Source: Cheiracanthium punctorium | Taxonomy: Eukaryota; Arthropoda; Arachnida; Araneae; Cheiracanthiidae | Assembly (NCBI GenBank): GCA_038373885.1 | Contig: JAWZYV010013019.1 | Coordinates: 992,001-1,056,000, forward strand | Direction of reading: 5' to 3' | DNA: 64,000 nucleotides | In this document: positions 34,215 through 46,311 of the stretch, in pieces | Position numbering within the stretch: the first letter of the stretch is position 1 | Layout of the letters: every line of letters starts with the position of its first letter | Notes under the pieces: model-generated | What the model was told of the DNA's origin: nothing | The model's input: the letters and a program-made list of their open reading frames with translations, nothing else | Database searches by the model: none | Program-made: the position numbers and the translations under genes

Positions 34215-34470
34215 ATAATTTTTGGCGCCAAATTTGGCGATATTTCGGCGAAACTCGTCAATGTCGACGACATTTGGCGAGATTTTAAGCATAAACCAAA
34301 CAATGACAGATTATCGCCAAATTTGGCGATATTTCGCCAAAACTCGCCAAGAACGATGACAAATGGCGATACTTTGGGCATGGACCAAATGACTGACTAT
34401 CGCCAAATTTGGCGATATTTCGCCAAAACTCGCCAAGGTCGAGGACAGACGGCGAGATTTTGGGCATGTA
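34215..34470. repeat. TTGGCGA/TCGCCAA array in copy A, with E2F-type palindrome
   Basis: Three imperfect units of 86-89 bp, each with TTGGCGATATTTCGCCAAAA or a variant and CTCGCCAAG. At its edge sits TTTGGCGCCAAA, a perfect palindromic E2F-type site. Copies B, C and D carry equivalent arrays (about 42780-43025, 45480-45765 and 47960-48205). Binding by E2F/DP is an inference from motif only. Confidence 0.8.
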
Positions 34471-35484
34471 CCAAACAATGACTGTCTACAGTTGTATTAT
34501 AATGAAGATGTCCATAGACATTAAGGTACTGAAATTCTTTTCGGTGGTCCTGTAAATAAACTCTCCAGTAGATTGGAACCAAAAATCGAGATGCACAACT
34601 AGATGTTACAACATTCTTATATATGAAATTTCATAATAGTTTTTGAGATTTGAGAGTTAAATATGCACACACGTACACCAAAAGTCGCCAAGCTTGGCGA
34701 CTTTTGGCATAGTTCTTGAGGGAGGCACGTGACCGTGGTCGGACCATTACCTAACTTATGTGGTAGGACGGTATTGTGCTTGAAATGGATGAATGCCCCT
34801 AAAATTGCTATTGACCGTAATGTATTGGAAATCTTTTGAGTGTTCCTGTAGCAGAACTATAAATGATAAAGACACTTTTTTTAATGGAGAAATTCATTTT
34901 CTAACTCTTTACAGCATATATCACTTCTGAGTCGTTTGAAATATCCCAATACCTCTAAAAAACGCTTTGATGAATTTCGGCCCATAGAGCGTAATGTATT
35001 TCGAATCTTTTGGGCGGTCCTGTAGATAAACTATTCAGTCGAATGGAACCGAAAGGGGAGGTGCACAACTAGATGTTACAACAATCCTAAATATAAAGTT
35101 TCAACATTCAACGCCTAACAGTTTTTGAGATATGCGAGTTTAATGAATTTCGGCCCATTGAGTGTAATGTATTTCGAATGTTTTGGGCAGTCCTGTAGAT
35201 AAACTATCCAGTCGAATGGAACCAAAAGGGGAGGTGCACAACTAGATGTTACAACTATCCAAAATATGAAGTTTCGACATTCTACGCCTAATAGCTTGAG
35301 TTAGGCGAGTTTAATGAATTTCGGCCCATAGAGCGTAATGTATTTCGAATCTTTTGGGCGGTCCTGTACATAAACTATCCATTCGATTGCCACCAAAAGG
35401 GGAGGTGCACAACTAGATCATAGAACAATCCTAAATATCAAATCTCAACATTCTACGACCCATAGTTTTTGAGATATGCGAGTT

Positions 35485-35568
35485 ACATACATACGTACGT
35501 ACGTACGTACGTACGTACGTACGTACGTACATACATACGTACGTACATACGTACGTACGTACGTACAG
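35485..35568. repeat. ACGT (TACG) microsatellite in copy A
   Basis: Self-complementary tetranucleotide run, about 80 bases, with a few ACAT interruptions. The same position in copies B, C and D has much shorter runs (44048-44070, 44433-44458, 46903-46938), so length varies by copy. Confidence 0.9.
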
Positions 35569-35920
35569 ACGGCATGGAAAAACTGGCCACAGTAGACTCG
35601 CCACTGGTCAAAATGAGTTGCAGACGCGTTAATATGATCGTGCATGCTAGCCTACGATGAGATGCATCGAAAAAAATTTTTAAATTAAATTTAGAGGTAG
35701 TCAAAATCGGTTTTTATGTCGAAATTTGGCCCCCAAAATTTTTCGGGATCACATTACTTCCTTATACTACGTACAAGGAAGTAATAAATAATTTTTAGTA
35801 CAATAATTTTAGTATAGAAAGTTTATCTCTTACTCGAATACTTTTTGAGAGGGTGTACGCTGGCAGATTATAATGGAGAGGTGACCAAAAGTCGATTCAA
35901 ATCTGACTTGTTGATAGGAT

Positions 35921-35955
35921 CCAATTTGGGATTCCAATTTGGAATCCCAAATTGG
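35921..35955. repeat. Perfect 35-bp palindrome
   Basis: CCAATTTGGGATTCC, a 5-base centre AATTT, then GGAATCCCAAATTGG. It lies 66 bp outside the MITE around copy A. Confidence 0.9.
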
Positions 35956-38560
35956 TATTCGCAAATCCAAATTTAATCCATTGCTCGCAATAATTTAATT
36001 TAGGAACTGATTAGACTGAGTACTAAATAAGACCCTAGTTAGGCCATTCTGCTTATACACTGCACTAGACGGGACTGTAAAGGTTAGGACACACGGTTTA
36101 GAAGTTGGTTCCAAATAATAATTCGTTCCTGAGAGACAGCCACAAAAGAAATAGAGATGTTTATTGGGTCTTAATGCTGCCAACTGCAGAGTTATGTTTC
36201 CGGCGAGGAAATGGCATTCTCGATCAGAGGAGTTCTGATTTGCAAAAAAGTCTGTCTTTTTTCTGCTTTTTTATTATTTTTAACCATTTTTAAACCTTGG
36301 GGACCAGCCTTAGAGACTGAACGTTATTGACTTTTCCAAAAAATACAGTTGTTTCATAAGATTTTCAAGTTTATTTCGTCGGTTAACAAACAGCGAAGAA
36401 TGAGGGGGCCGATTTTTAATGACCTAAAATGGATTTGTACGGTCGTGCACAATACATTCACTTGAGAGATGAAATTTAACGATCCTGAGAGAGGTGAGAA
36501 ACTTGAATCGGTCTTGCACGTTTTCACTTCAATGCATTTATTTAAAAATGCTCTGCGTCTTTCTTCCTTTCTTATAAATTCTGACCCTTTTCAGTCCGTT
36601 CAAATCTTAAAGGCTGATGCATAGTTCACGCGTCGTTCCGCCGCTATACATAACATAGGAGACATACGTCTTGTGAAATCCCCCCCCCCCCCCCCCACAC
36701 ACACACACTCACAGTGGACAGAGAGCGTTTGTGTGTGCCTGGCGATAGGGTTCCCGATTCCAATAGACCAATTCCCCTGTTCTGCGGTGCAAAACGCGTG
36801 GGTCGGAGGGGTCGAAAAAAAACGAATTTTTTTTTCAACTCCTAATACCGAAGAAAAATTGCGAATTTGGGTGACTAAAAAGATGTCGGAAAAAAATAAT
36901 AAATCGGTTTATGTCTTCTGATGGCGCATTTGCTCTAAAATTTGCCGAAATTTGGAAAAATTCACGTTTTTACGTCAATTTTTGACATTTTAAAATCAGC
37001 CTTTTTCTGAATGTCATTCTTCAAATTCTTATGTATTCGAACCACAAAAAATAATGCTCAAGCATTATTTAAACCCATCAAAATTTTCCGGTCGCTCATT
37101 TCCTGCAAATTTAATGAGATTTTGATAAAAATTTACGTACAATAGAAGATTATACAGTTTAAAGGAAAAAAAAATATGCAAATGTAAAATTCTTTTTTCT
37201 TATTGAATACAAGTTTAAAACACAATTATTTAATAGTAAAAGAACATTAGTATTATTTGCAAACAGATTTAAAAAAAACGATGAAATTAAATTTTTATGT
37301 GAACAGTTTTAAATCTAAGAAAATCATGTTGTGTGTGTGTGAACATAGTTGAACATCTCCGTTTTAATCATTCTTAGCTGAGAGTACTTTGAAATAGGAT
37401 TTATGGGTGAAGTTAGACATGGTCCGTTTTGACAGCATAGTCATTCTTATAAAATCATCTCTGGACTCAGCTCCACAAACTTTTCTTGAGAATTTTGTCC
37501 CGAGTTTAAAGCATTTTTAACATACTGTGTGTGAACCGAGAATGCCATCAATATTATCACTTGATTTGAACGTTTTGCATTTTTTTTGATAGCCTATTGC
37601 ATTATCTCTTTCTAGATGTTGTTTAACTACACAATTAAATAATTATTACGCTTTAGAACAAAAGCACTCATTATTTACAATACTCTTTCCATTTCATCTG
37701 AACCATCAACAATCAGTTTTTGCCTTAGAAAACCACGAAAAGTATACAAAAGACAAATCCTCAATTTGCGCAGTTATTGATCGCATGTAACTGGTTTTCT
37801 ATTTTTAAATAGCTTCCAGCATAATGGTATTCAGAAAGAATAATTTTACCACATTCAAGATTATCCAATCCTCTATTATCTTGTCTATATGAAAGCCACC
37901 ACTGCTCCACCTTTTTAAGGTTAGTGAACTTGTACAAGGGCATAATATCCCCCCCACCCCCCCACCCCACACACACACACACCTCTCTTGCTTATTGAAT
38001 TCCGAGGGTTGTATCCGATTCTGATATCTTATCGACACCGTACGAGAAATGGAACAAAATGGCGCCTGCTTTATGGTATGCAAGTGGAACAACGCAATTT
38101 GACGACCAGGAGTCGTTAGCTCTTCGTGTGATGAGAGGAGCATCCTCTGGCACCATAAATAGTGAATGGTAATTGAGATGGTTTACTGATAACTTGCAAA
38201 TGGTTACTGATGGATGGGAAGATAAAGGGTAGAAATTAGATCATCGGATGATTCAGTCTGTTTTAATGTAAGTATATTTAGGCGTGGGTAAAAGTTAACA
38301 AACGGTATATTAACCTATTATTCGCCACTGCTTCCCAATCGAGATCATCGAATTTCCCAAGCTCATTTGAAAGTTAAAATTCATTAATACATAGTGACCA
38401 TTTTTTCCTAACGGAAAATCAGGACACTTCTAAACCGCTTTCGGGAGGGGTAAAAATTCGAGTAAGGAGGAGTAAAAATTAATCGGGATATACCCCCTCC
38501 ACCCCAAGATTTTTTTTTTCTTCATTTCATATCTTTGTTCATTGGTTGTTTTGCACCGAC
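35956..38560. other. No gene seen
   Basis: Mostly AT-rich. Two C-runs joined to CA repeats (about 36680-36710 and 37950-37981) are the only clear structures. Open frames over them are repeat translations. Confidence 0.45.
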
Positions 38561-38690
38561 TCAAAATTACTTAGGTATACTTACATTAGTTTAAGAACTC
38601 AGTTATTAAGGTAATTAAAAACTCAAACTAATTACAAAAATATATACTTAGGTATACTTATATTAGTTTAAGTACTTACTTATTTAGGTT
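38561..38690. repeat. 77-bp tandem duplication
   Basis: CTTAGGTATACTTACATTAG at about 38570 and CTTAGGTATACTTATATTAG at about 38647, each followed by TTTAAG and a diverged tail. Confidence 0.75.
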
Positions 38691-38904
38691 AAATAAAAAA
38701 AGGTTTATTATTTTTTGCTTTTCAGTTTTTTCGGCGGTTTAATTTTTTTGTTAAAAAGTTTTTATTTTATAATTTTTTGTGGCTATAAATCTCCAGCGAT
38801 AAACATTAACATTCCAAAAAATGCGCTCTCCGCACGTCGCTCACGATGAACGAGCTTTAGCAGAAATGCAGAGATTGAGAGGTCTACTTTGTATACACAA
38901 CTCA

Positions 38905-39240
38905 GCATTAAAATCTGTGAGTGAACAATAAATCACCCCTATTTTCCCACCCTTAGGGTAAGAATTTGCCTTCCAAATTTATATGGGACCAACTTCGAGG
39001 TATACCCTATCCAATAAAAGTAAGAATTATCAAAATCGGACTACTCTGTAAAATGTTATGCGTGGTCATACATTACAATCAGTGAGTGAACAATCAACCA
39101 TCCCCTGTTTTCTTACCCTTAGGATTGGAATATTTTTACCAAATTTATATGGGACCAACTTCGGGGTATACCCTTTCCAATAGAAAAAGAACTATCAAAA
39201 TCGGATTACTCTGTAAAAAGTTATACGTGATCATACATTA
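38905..39240. repeat. 165-bp tandem repeat, two units
   Basis: Units anchored by GTGAGTGAACAAT at 38917 and 39082 share TTTATATGGGACCAACTTCG, GGTATACCCT and ATCAAAATCGGA, then ACTCTGTAAAA. Differences are scattered, so the duplication is not recent. Confidence 0.85.
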
Positions 39241-39245
39241 AAAAA

Positions 39246-42190
39246 ATAAAATAAAAATACGCGTCGAATTGAGAACCTCCTCCGTTTTTCGTCGATTAAT
39301 AAATATATTTATTCTTCCCTACTGCCGTGCTTATTATTATTCCTGCTTTTGCGCTCAGCTGTGGTGTAACCAAGGTTGGGGGAGGGGGGGGCAGATAGTC
39401 ACACACACCCCATGAGGAATTTTTTGTCATGCAAAATGTATTCTTGTAATGTTTCTTGCATTGCTTATGGTAAAGTCAAAATCTATGTATCTTGTAAAAA
39501 TCAAGGTGGTTCATTTTGATAGTTCCTGACTTTAAACTTCAATAGTAATTTTCGCAACTATTATTTCAAATAAAATATATGCTAGAGAAGAAACGAATTT
39601 GCTTTGCTCTACATATAACTTATTATTAATTAACTGTAATTTTTAATTAAGGCTACATTTGCTATCAAATTTTAAGTTAAAAGAGGAGCATTATTGATTT
39701 TTTAAAAAGTTCAATCAGTCATAATACAATGCAACTTGTTGCTAAGCAATTTCAAGTTTTTCTCTATTCTAAAAAAAAGTAAAGGCCGCTGTCAAAGCTT
39801 GTCGACCTATCTCCTCCTAAACCGTGGGGATTTGAGTTTCGAATACGGTGCCCACAGATTCGAAAAATTCCGAGGAACCTGATAAGCTGACTTAAATTTC
39901 GAAAATCGAATTATTTTAGAAGATATTAATAAAAAACTGAAAAAATAAACATATTGGTTGCCAAATTTGGCATAAAATCATTTATTCCTTTGCAACAAAG
40001 CGTTTCCAAGTATGTAGAATCGCGTGAAATTCACAAACATGAGTTAGAATTACGCCCATTTTACGCCAAATTAAAAAGTATATGAAATATATAACTCAAA
40101 GTGCAAATAATTCTTCCAGCGATTATACGCGCAGTCCGCACTCCAGGTGAAGTATAGCTCAGGACCCGTAGAACACGGATTCCTAATAGCAAAATATCTA
40201 CCGTGATATGGGGGAGTGCTCTACTGTAGTGTGAAGTTTAAATTTTTCTCTACCAATGAACATGCAAGAACCAAGCAACGTGTAGCTCAGTAACATTCTG
40301 TCTGATCCAATCTTTGGGATTTGTCTGTTGAAATTCGACATGCTGTTATCGACTGTTATTCGACTGTGACGCTTTAAGGAAAGTTTCAAGTTATTTTCTT
40401 TAACTTTCTTATTTATAAAGCAATATTTATGTTTCAAAGTTTTTCTTTAAGGCTAAAATCTGTTCTACTGATTTTTAGTTTGATTTATTAATCAAAGTAC
40501 TAAATTTTAAATTTTAAAATTTAAAATTTAGTAATTTAAATTTTAAATTTTAAAATTCACTAATTTTTACTAAAATTAGTGAAAATTTTAGTTTTATGAG
40601 CGGAAATTCAACAGCAATTTTTCTCTTATATTATTGACATGAATGAACCGGTTATTGACATGAGTAAGAACCAATTATTGACATGCATATTCACTTAATG
40701 GCAGTTAAAGAAAATCAAGTTATTGACATTTTAGTAAAAATTTTGAGCAATATTATTTTGAACAAAAAAGTTAATATTACAAAAAATAAATAAACGTATA
40801 AATAAATTAAAAATTGCAATATAGGATGATATATTTTAAACTAAAATTTCATTGTTTACATCTGACTGATCTTGTGGTTCCCACTCTTCTTATTTTTCAT
40901 CATCACTTGAGATTTCATGCGCTTTCCTTGGTTTCTTGGCTCTGGTATTTTTCTACTTTCCCATTTCTTTTCCCTTTTCTCCCGCTACTATTTTCTTATT
41001 TATCTTCCTCTTCGCGTAATTTTTATAATTCGCTAAAGACACTACACTAGGCATTATGCTGGCATGTGTTATCTCTTTTACATCTATCAATAATCAATAG
41101 CTTTGGTTCAAACCGAGCTGATTTGGAATTATTAACAGGAAGGACTTATGATGTTTAAGACATGATATGACAGAAGCACTGGTTTCTCCAGAGAATTTCC
41201 ATAAATGTTTTCATTTGCATAGGCACATACAAAATAGATGCCGTTCTGCTCGTGATATGTTGTGAGCATTGACGAACTCATGGTCACTGAATTAATTTCC
41301 GAAAGTTTCCAAAGGGTCTTCATTAATTGCCACCACGAAACATCTAATCTTTTCTAAACCATGAAAGGAAAGAAATCTTTAAGATGTATTATTCCTGATT
41401 ATTTTTTTTAATTTTTACATGTAAGACAATGTAATTTTTTGAAAAAAAATTATAAGTTGCTGCAATGCTGGCCCGGATGCCTAATTTGGGGTTCGTTTGA
41501 CAGCAGAACACTCAGAGAGCAAAAAATGCTTAAAACCAAAAAGATGGTCTGTTCTCGGAGGTTTATCCAATTATCCTAGTGATTCTTTGAAGGAATTGAT
41601 TGTTTCTTCACAAATGAACCTTTTCCTCGAATAAGGTTTTTGAACATTTAGGCGAAATATTCCGTAAAATGTGGAACAAATCCTCTCATCTTTAAATTCC
41701 AATCGTAAGGGACACTTTGAGTATTATCAGGCACTGTTTCGTACTTGGACCCAATAGACTCAAAAGAAGAACAAATCGCTGTTTTGTCTAATTCACAGAA
41801 ATGTAGAATATTGCTTTAGTCCTAAATGTATACTTATTAACATTTCTCATTATGCATACCTACATTAGGTAAAAAAGAAGACAATATCTGAATATTTAAG
41901 CTGGTTCTTAACATTGGAATTATTGACTGCAACGTGAACCTATTAATGACACCCCGCCCTTGTCAAAAATTAGATCCCTCCGTTATTTTTTAAAAGGGGG
42001 AGCATAGTTATGTTAAAAATCAAAAACGATCTTAATAATGTCATTGAGCATATTTATGTGAAATTCACAATTATTCACAGGAGTCGATAATTGGATAAAC
42101 TGACTCTTTTGAAGTACCAATTATGGACACCCCTAAAAATAGTTGTTTAACTGCAAATTTACATTTGGGAACTGTATTCTCATTAAGTAG
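39246..42190. other. No gene seen
   Basis: AT-rich. Small structures: an AT palindrome at about 40499-40531 built from AATTTTAAA, and TTATTGACATGA-type repeats at about 40632-40730. No exon is supported. Confidence 0.45.
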
Positions 42191-42194
42191 CAAC

Positions 42195-42315
42195 AAAATA
42201 GACCTAAAAAAGGAAAGCAATGAAACAGGAAGTTGCATAGTTTTTTTAGGCGAAATCCAGACTTACCCCGCAAAACCTTTAGTTTATGAGACGCTGCAAA
42301 ATAGACCTAAAAAAA
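42195..42315. repeat. 103-bp tandem duplication holding the empty site of copy B
   Basis: AAAATAGACCTAAAA occurs at 42195 and 42298. In the first unit it continues directly into GGAAAGCAATGAAACAGGAA. In the second unit copy B interrupts it and the continuation resumes at 46312 (GGAAAGCAATGAAACAGGAA). The first unit therefore shows the pre-insertion sequence. Confidence 0.85.
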
Positions 42316-45300
42316 TCTGATGTGTCCAACACATGACTTCCTTGCACGTCCATTAGATCAAAAATATTTTCGACGCACTTCCTCTAAACTTATTTGTTTG
42401 ACAGAGATAAAATATCAATAATAGTAAGGTTTAACGATTTCTAGACAAATATTTCGATATCGCCAAGCTGAGTTCAATTTGAAATATTTTCTTCTGACAC
42501 TTTATTTGGCGATATTTCACCAAAAGTCGACAAACTTGAGATAGTCTGCGAGATTTTGGGGATAGCCAAAGTAGTCATTGACCACAGACTTTCAATGAAT
42601 TGAATGCATCCATACACCTCAATGTATTTAAAGTCATTTGGCTCACCCTGTAAATAAATTCTCAGTCGATTGCTGTCAAAAAAGATATGGAAAACAGTTA
42701 GATATTACAATAGTTCTAAATACAAAAGTTAAAAAATCTACGGGTTAAAGGTTTAGTGTTATACAAATACGAAATAATTTTTGGCGCCAAATAAGGCGAT
42801 ATTTCGGCGAAACTCGTCAATGTCGACGACATTTGGCGAGATTTTAAGCATGAACCAAACAATGACAGATTATCGCCAAATTTGGCGATATTTCGCCAAA
42901 ACTCGCCAAGAATGATGACAAATGGCGATACTTTGGGCATGGACCAAATGACTGACTATCGCCAAATTTGGCGATATTTCGCCAAAACTCGCCAAGGTCG
43001 AGGACAGACGGCGAGTTTTTGGGCATGTACCAAACAATGACTGTCTACAGTTGTATTATATTGAAGATGTCCATAGACATTAAAGTACTAAAATTCTTTT
43101 CGGTGGTCCTGTAAATAAACTCTCCAGTAGATTGGAACCAAAAATCGAGATGCACAACTAGATGTTACAACATTCTTATATATGAAATTTCATAATAGTT
43201 TTTGAGATTTGAGAGTTAAATATGCACACACGTACACCAAAAGTCGCCAAGCTTGGCGACTTTTGGCATAGTTCTTGAGGGAGGCACGTGACCGTGGTCG
43301 GACCATTACCTAACTTATGTGGTAGGACGGCATTGTGCTTGAAATGGATGAATGCCCCTAAAATTGCCATTGACCGTAATGTATTGGAAATCTTTTGAGT
43401 GTTCCTGTAGCAGAACTACAAATGATAAAGACACTTTTTTTAATGGAGAAATTCATTTTCTAACTCTTTACAGCATACATCACTTCTGAGTCGTTTGAAA
43501 TAGCCTAATACCTCTAAAAAAACGCTTTGATGAATTTCGACCCATAGAGCGTAATGTATTTCGAATCTTTTCGGCGGTTCTGTAGATAAACTATCCAGTC
43601 GAATGGAATCGAAAGGGGAGGTGCACAACTAGATGTTACAGCAATCCTAAATATAAAGTTTCAACATTCTACGCCTAATAGTTTGTGAGATATGCGAGTT
43701 TAATGAGTTTCGGCCCATTGAGCGTAATGTATTTCGAATGTTTTGGGCAGTCCTGTAGATAAACTATCCAGTCGAATGGAACCAAAATGAGAGGTGCACA
43801 ACTAGATGTTACAACTATCCAAAATATGAAGTTTCGACATTCTACGCCTAATAGCTTTTGAGTTAGGCGAGTTTAATGAATTTCGGCCCATAGAGCGTAA
43901 TGTATTTCGAATCTTTTGGGCGGTCCTGTACATAAACTATCCATTCGATTGCCACCAAAAGGGGAGGTGCACAACTAGATCATAGAACAATCCTAAATAT
44001 CAAATCTCAACATTCTACGACCAATAGTTTTTGAGATATGCGAGTTACATACATACGTACGTACGTACAGACGGTATGGAAAAACTGGCCACAGCAGACT
44101 CGCCGCTGGTCAAAATGAGTTGCAGACGCGTTAATATGATCGTGCATGCTAGCCTACGATAGGATGCATCGAAAAAATTTTTAAAATTAAATTTAGAGGT
44201 AGTCAAAATCGGTTTTTACTTCCTTGTACGTAGTATAAGGAAGTAATGTGATCCCGAAAAATTTTGGGGGCCAAATTTCGACTAAAAAACCGATTTTGAC
44301 TACCTCTAAATTTAATTTTAAGAATTTTTTCGATGCATCTCATCGTAGGCTAGCATGCACGATCATATAAACGCGTCTGCAACTCATTTTGACCAGCGGC
44401 CGGTCTATTGTGGTCAGTTTTTCCATGCCGTCTGTACGTACGTACGTACGTATGTATGTAACTCGCATATCTCAAAAACTATTGGTCGTAGAATGTTGAG
44501 ATTTGATATTTAGGATTGTTCTATGATCTAGTTGTGCACCTCCCCTTTTGGTTGCAATCGAATGTATAGTTTATGTACAGGACCGCCCAAAAGATTCGAA
44601 ATACATTACGCTCTATGGGCCGAAATTCATTAAACTCGCCTAACTCAAAAACTATTAGGCGTAGAATTTCGAAACTTCATATTTTGGATAGTTGTAACAT
44701 CTAGTTGTGCACTTCCCCTTTTGGTTCCATTCGACTGGATAGTTTATCTATAGGACCGCCCAAAACATTCGAAATACATTACGCTCAATGGGCCGAAATT
44801 CATTAAAGTCGCATATCTCAAAAACTATTAGGCGTAGAATGTTGAAACTTTATATTTAGGATTGTTGTAACATCTAGTTGTTCACTTCCCCTTTCGGTTC
44901 CATTCGACTGGATAGTTTATCTACAGAACCGCCTAAAAGATTCGAAATACATTGCGCTCTATGGGCCGAAATTCATCAAAGCGTTTTTTAGAGGTATTGG
45001 GCTATTTCAAACGACTCAGAAGTGATAAATGCTGAAAAGAGTTAGAAAATGAATTTCTCCATTAAAAAAGGTGTCTTTATCATTTACAGTTCTGCTACAG
45101 GAACACTCAAAAGATTTCCAATACATTACGGTCAATGGCAATTTTAGGGGCATTCATCCATTTCAAGCACAATACCGTCTTACCACATAAGTTAGGTAAT
45201 GGTCCGACCACGGTCACGTGCCTCCCTCAAGAACTGTGCCAAAAGTCGCCAAGCTTGGCGACTTTTAGTTACGTGTGTGTATATTTAACTCTCAAACCTC

Positions 45301-46306
45301 AAAAACTATTATGAAATTTTATATATAAGATTGTTGTAACATCTAGTTGTGCATCTCGATTTTTGGTTCCAATCTACTGGAGAGTTTATTTACAGGACCA
45401 CCGAAAAGAATTTCAGTACTTTAATGTCTATGGACATCTTCAATATAATACAATTGCAGACAGTGATTGTTTGGTACATGCCCAAAATCTCGCCGACTGT
45501 CCTGGACTTTGGCGAGTTTTGCCGAAATGTCGCCAAATTTGGCGATAGTCAGTCATTTCGTCCATGCCCAAAGTATCGCCATTTGTCATCGTTCTTGGCG
45601 AGTTTTGGCGAAATATCGCCAAATTTGGCGATAATCTGTCATTGTTTGGTTCATGCTTAAAATCTCGCCAAATGTCGTCGACATTGACGAGTTTCGCCGA
45701 AATATCGCCAAATGTCGTCGACATTGACGAGTTTCGCCGAAATATCGCCAAATTTGGCGCCAAAAGTTATTTCGTATTTTGTATAACTCTAAAACTAACC
45801 CGTAGATTTTTTAACTTTTGTATTTAGAACTATTGTAATATCTAACTGTTTTCAATATGTTTTTTGACAGCAATCGACTGAGAATTTATTTACAGGGTGA
45901 GCCAAATGACTTTAAATACATTGAGGTGTATGGATGCATTCAATTCATTGAAAGTCTGTGGTCAATGTCTAACAGACACTTTGGCTATCCCCAAAATCTC
46001 GCTGACTATCTCAAGTTTGTCGGCTTTTGGTGAAATATCGCCAAATAAAGTGTCAGAAGGAAATCTTTCAAATTGAACTCAGCTTGGCGATATCGAAATA
46101 TTTGGCTGCAAATCGCTAAACCTTACTATTATTGATATTTTATCTCTTTCAAACAAATAAATTTAGAGGAAGTGCGTCGAAAATATTTTTGATCTAATAT
46201 ACGTGCAAGGAAGTCATGTGTTGGACACATCAGATTTTTTTGTCGAAATTTGGCCCCCAAAATTTTTCGGGATCACATTACTTCCTTATACTACGTACAA
46301 GGAAGT
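42316..46306 (-). mobile_element. Copy B of the 2-kb element, split by copy C
   Basis: Left part 42316-44217 and right end 46240-46306 are one element in minus orientation, flanked by AAAAA (42311-42315 and 46307-46311). The split falls in the stretch read as AATCGGTTTTT, and the missing segment (GTCGAAATTTGGCCCCCAAA to the 5' terminus) resumes exactly after copy C. Internal layout matches copy A, with a shorter ACGT run. It shows two rounds of family activity at one site. Confidence 0.9.
44218..46234 (+). mobile_element. Copy C of the 2-kb element, nested in copy B
   Basis: Runs ACTTCCTTGTACGT (44218) to ACACATCAGA (46234), flanked by TTTTT (44213-44217 and 46235-46239). Orientation is opposite to its host copy B, so together they form a large imperfect palindrome centred near 44.2 kb. 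The TTGGCGA array at about 45480-45765 has a private tandem duplication of about 41 bp containing GTCGTCGACATTGACGAG (about 45665-45745). Non-coding. Confidence 0.9.
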
Positions 46307-46311
46307 AAAAA

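Larger units (their letters stand above)
33757..35782 (-). mobile_element. Copy A of the 2-kb TTGGCGA element (HINE-like)
   Basis: Bounded by AATAA direct repeats (33752-33756 and 35783-35787). In element orientation (minus) it runs from ACTTCCTTGTACGT (35782) to the complementary ACGTGCAAGGAAGT near the other end, followed by the hairpin ATGTGT-TGG-ACACAT and terminal CAGA (33757). Contents from 33757 upward: a unique block; TTGGCGA motif array at about 34215-34470; palindrome GTCGCCAAGCTTGGCGAC at about 34684; tandem units of 171-173 bp starting at 34972, 35145 and 35316, with older diverged units upstream; ACGT microsatellite at 35488-35566. There is no coding sequence; short frames such as YVRTYVRT are translations of the microsatellite. 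Confidence 0.9.
33617..35855. mobile_element. 208-bp Tc1-like MITE interrupted by copy A
   Basis: TIRs CACCCTCTCAAAAAGTATTC (left) and complement (right), TA at both sides (33615-33616, 35856-35857). Removing the 2026-bp copy A (33757-35782) and one 5-bp duplicate leaves 208 bp. Relatives occur at 63664-63810 and at the window end from 63966. Confidence 0.85.

Noticed and set aside
35445..35704. Open frames with YVRTYVRTYVRT on both strands
   Set aside because: Translation of the self-complementary ACGT microsatellite.
33757..35782. Calling the 2-kb family a plain Helentron/HINE
   Set aside because: The ends fit, but the consistent 5-bp flanking repeats and the empty-site comparison argue for a target duplication; left as HINE-like.
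36673..37985. Two C-run plus CA-repeat tracts about 1.3 kb apart as a paired element
   Set aside because: Flanking sequences are not similar; two independent simple repeats are the simpler reading.
45349..45660. Open frame of 103 codons repeating MPK..SP...GEFWRNIAKFGD, also seen near 34199-34467, 42716-43026 and 47961-48229
   Set aside because: It is the translation of the TTGGCGA tandem array; it recurs in other frames, is broken between copies and has no start or splice context.
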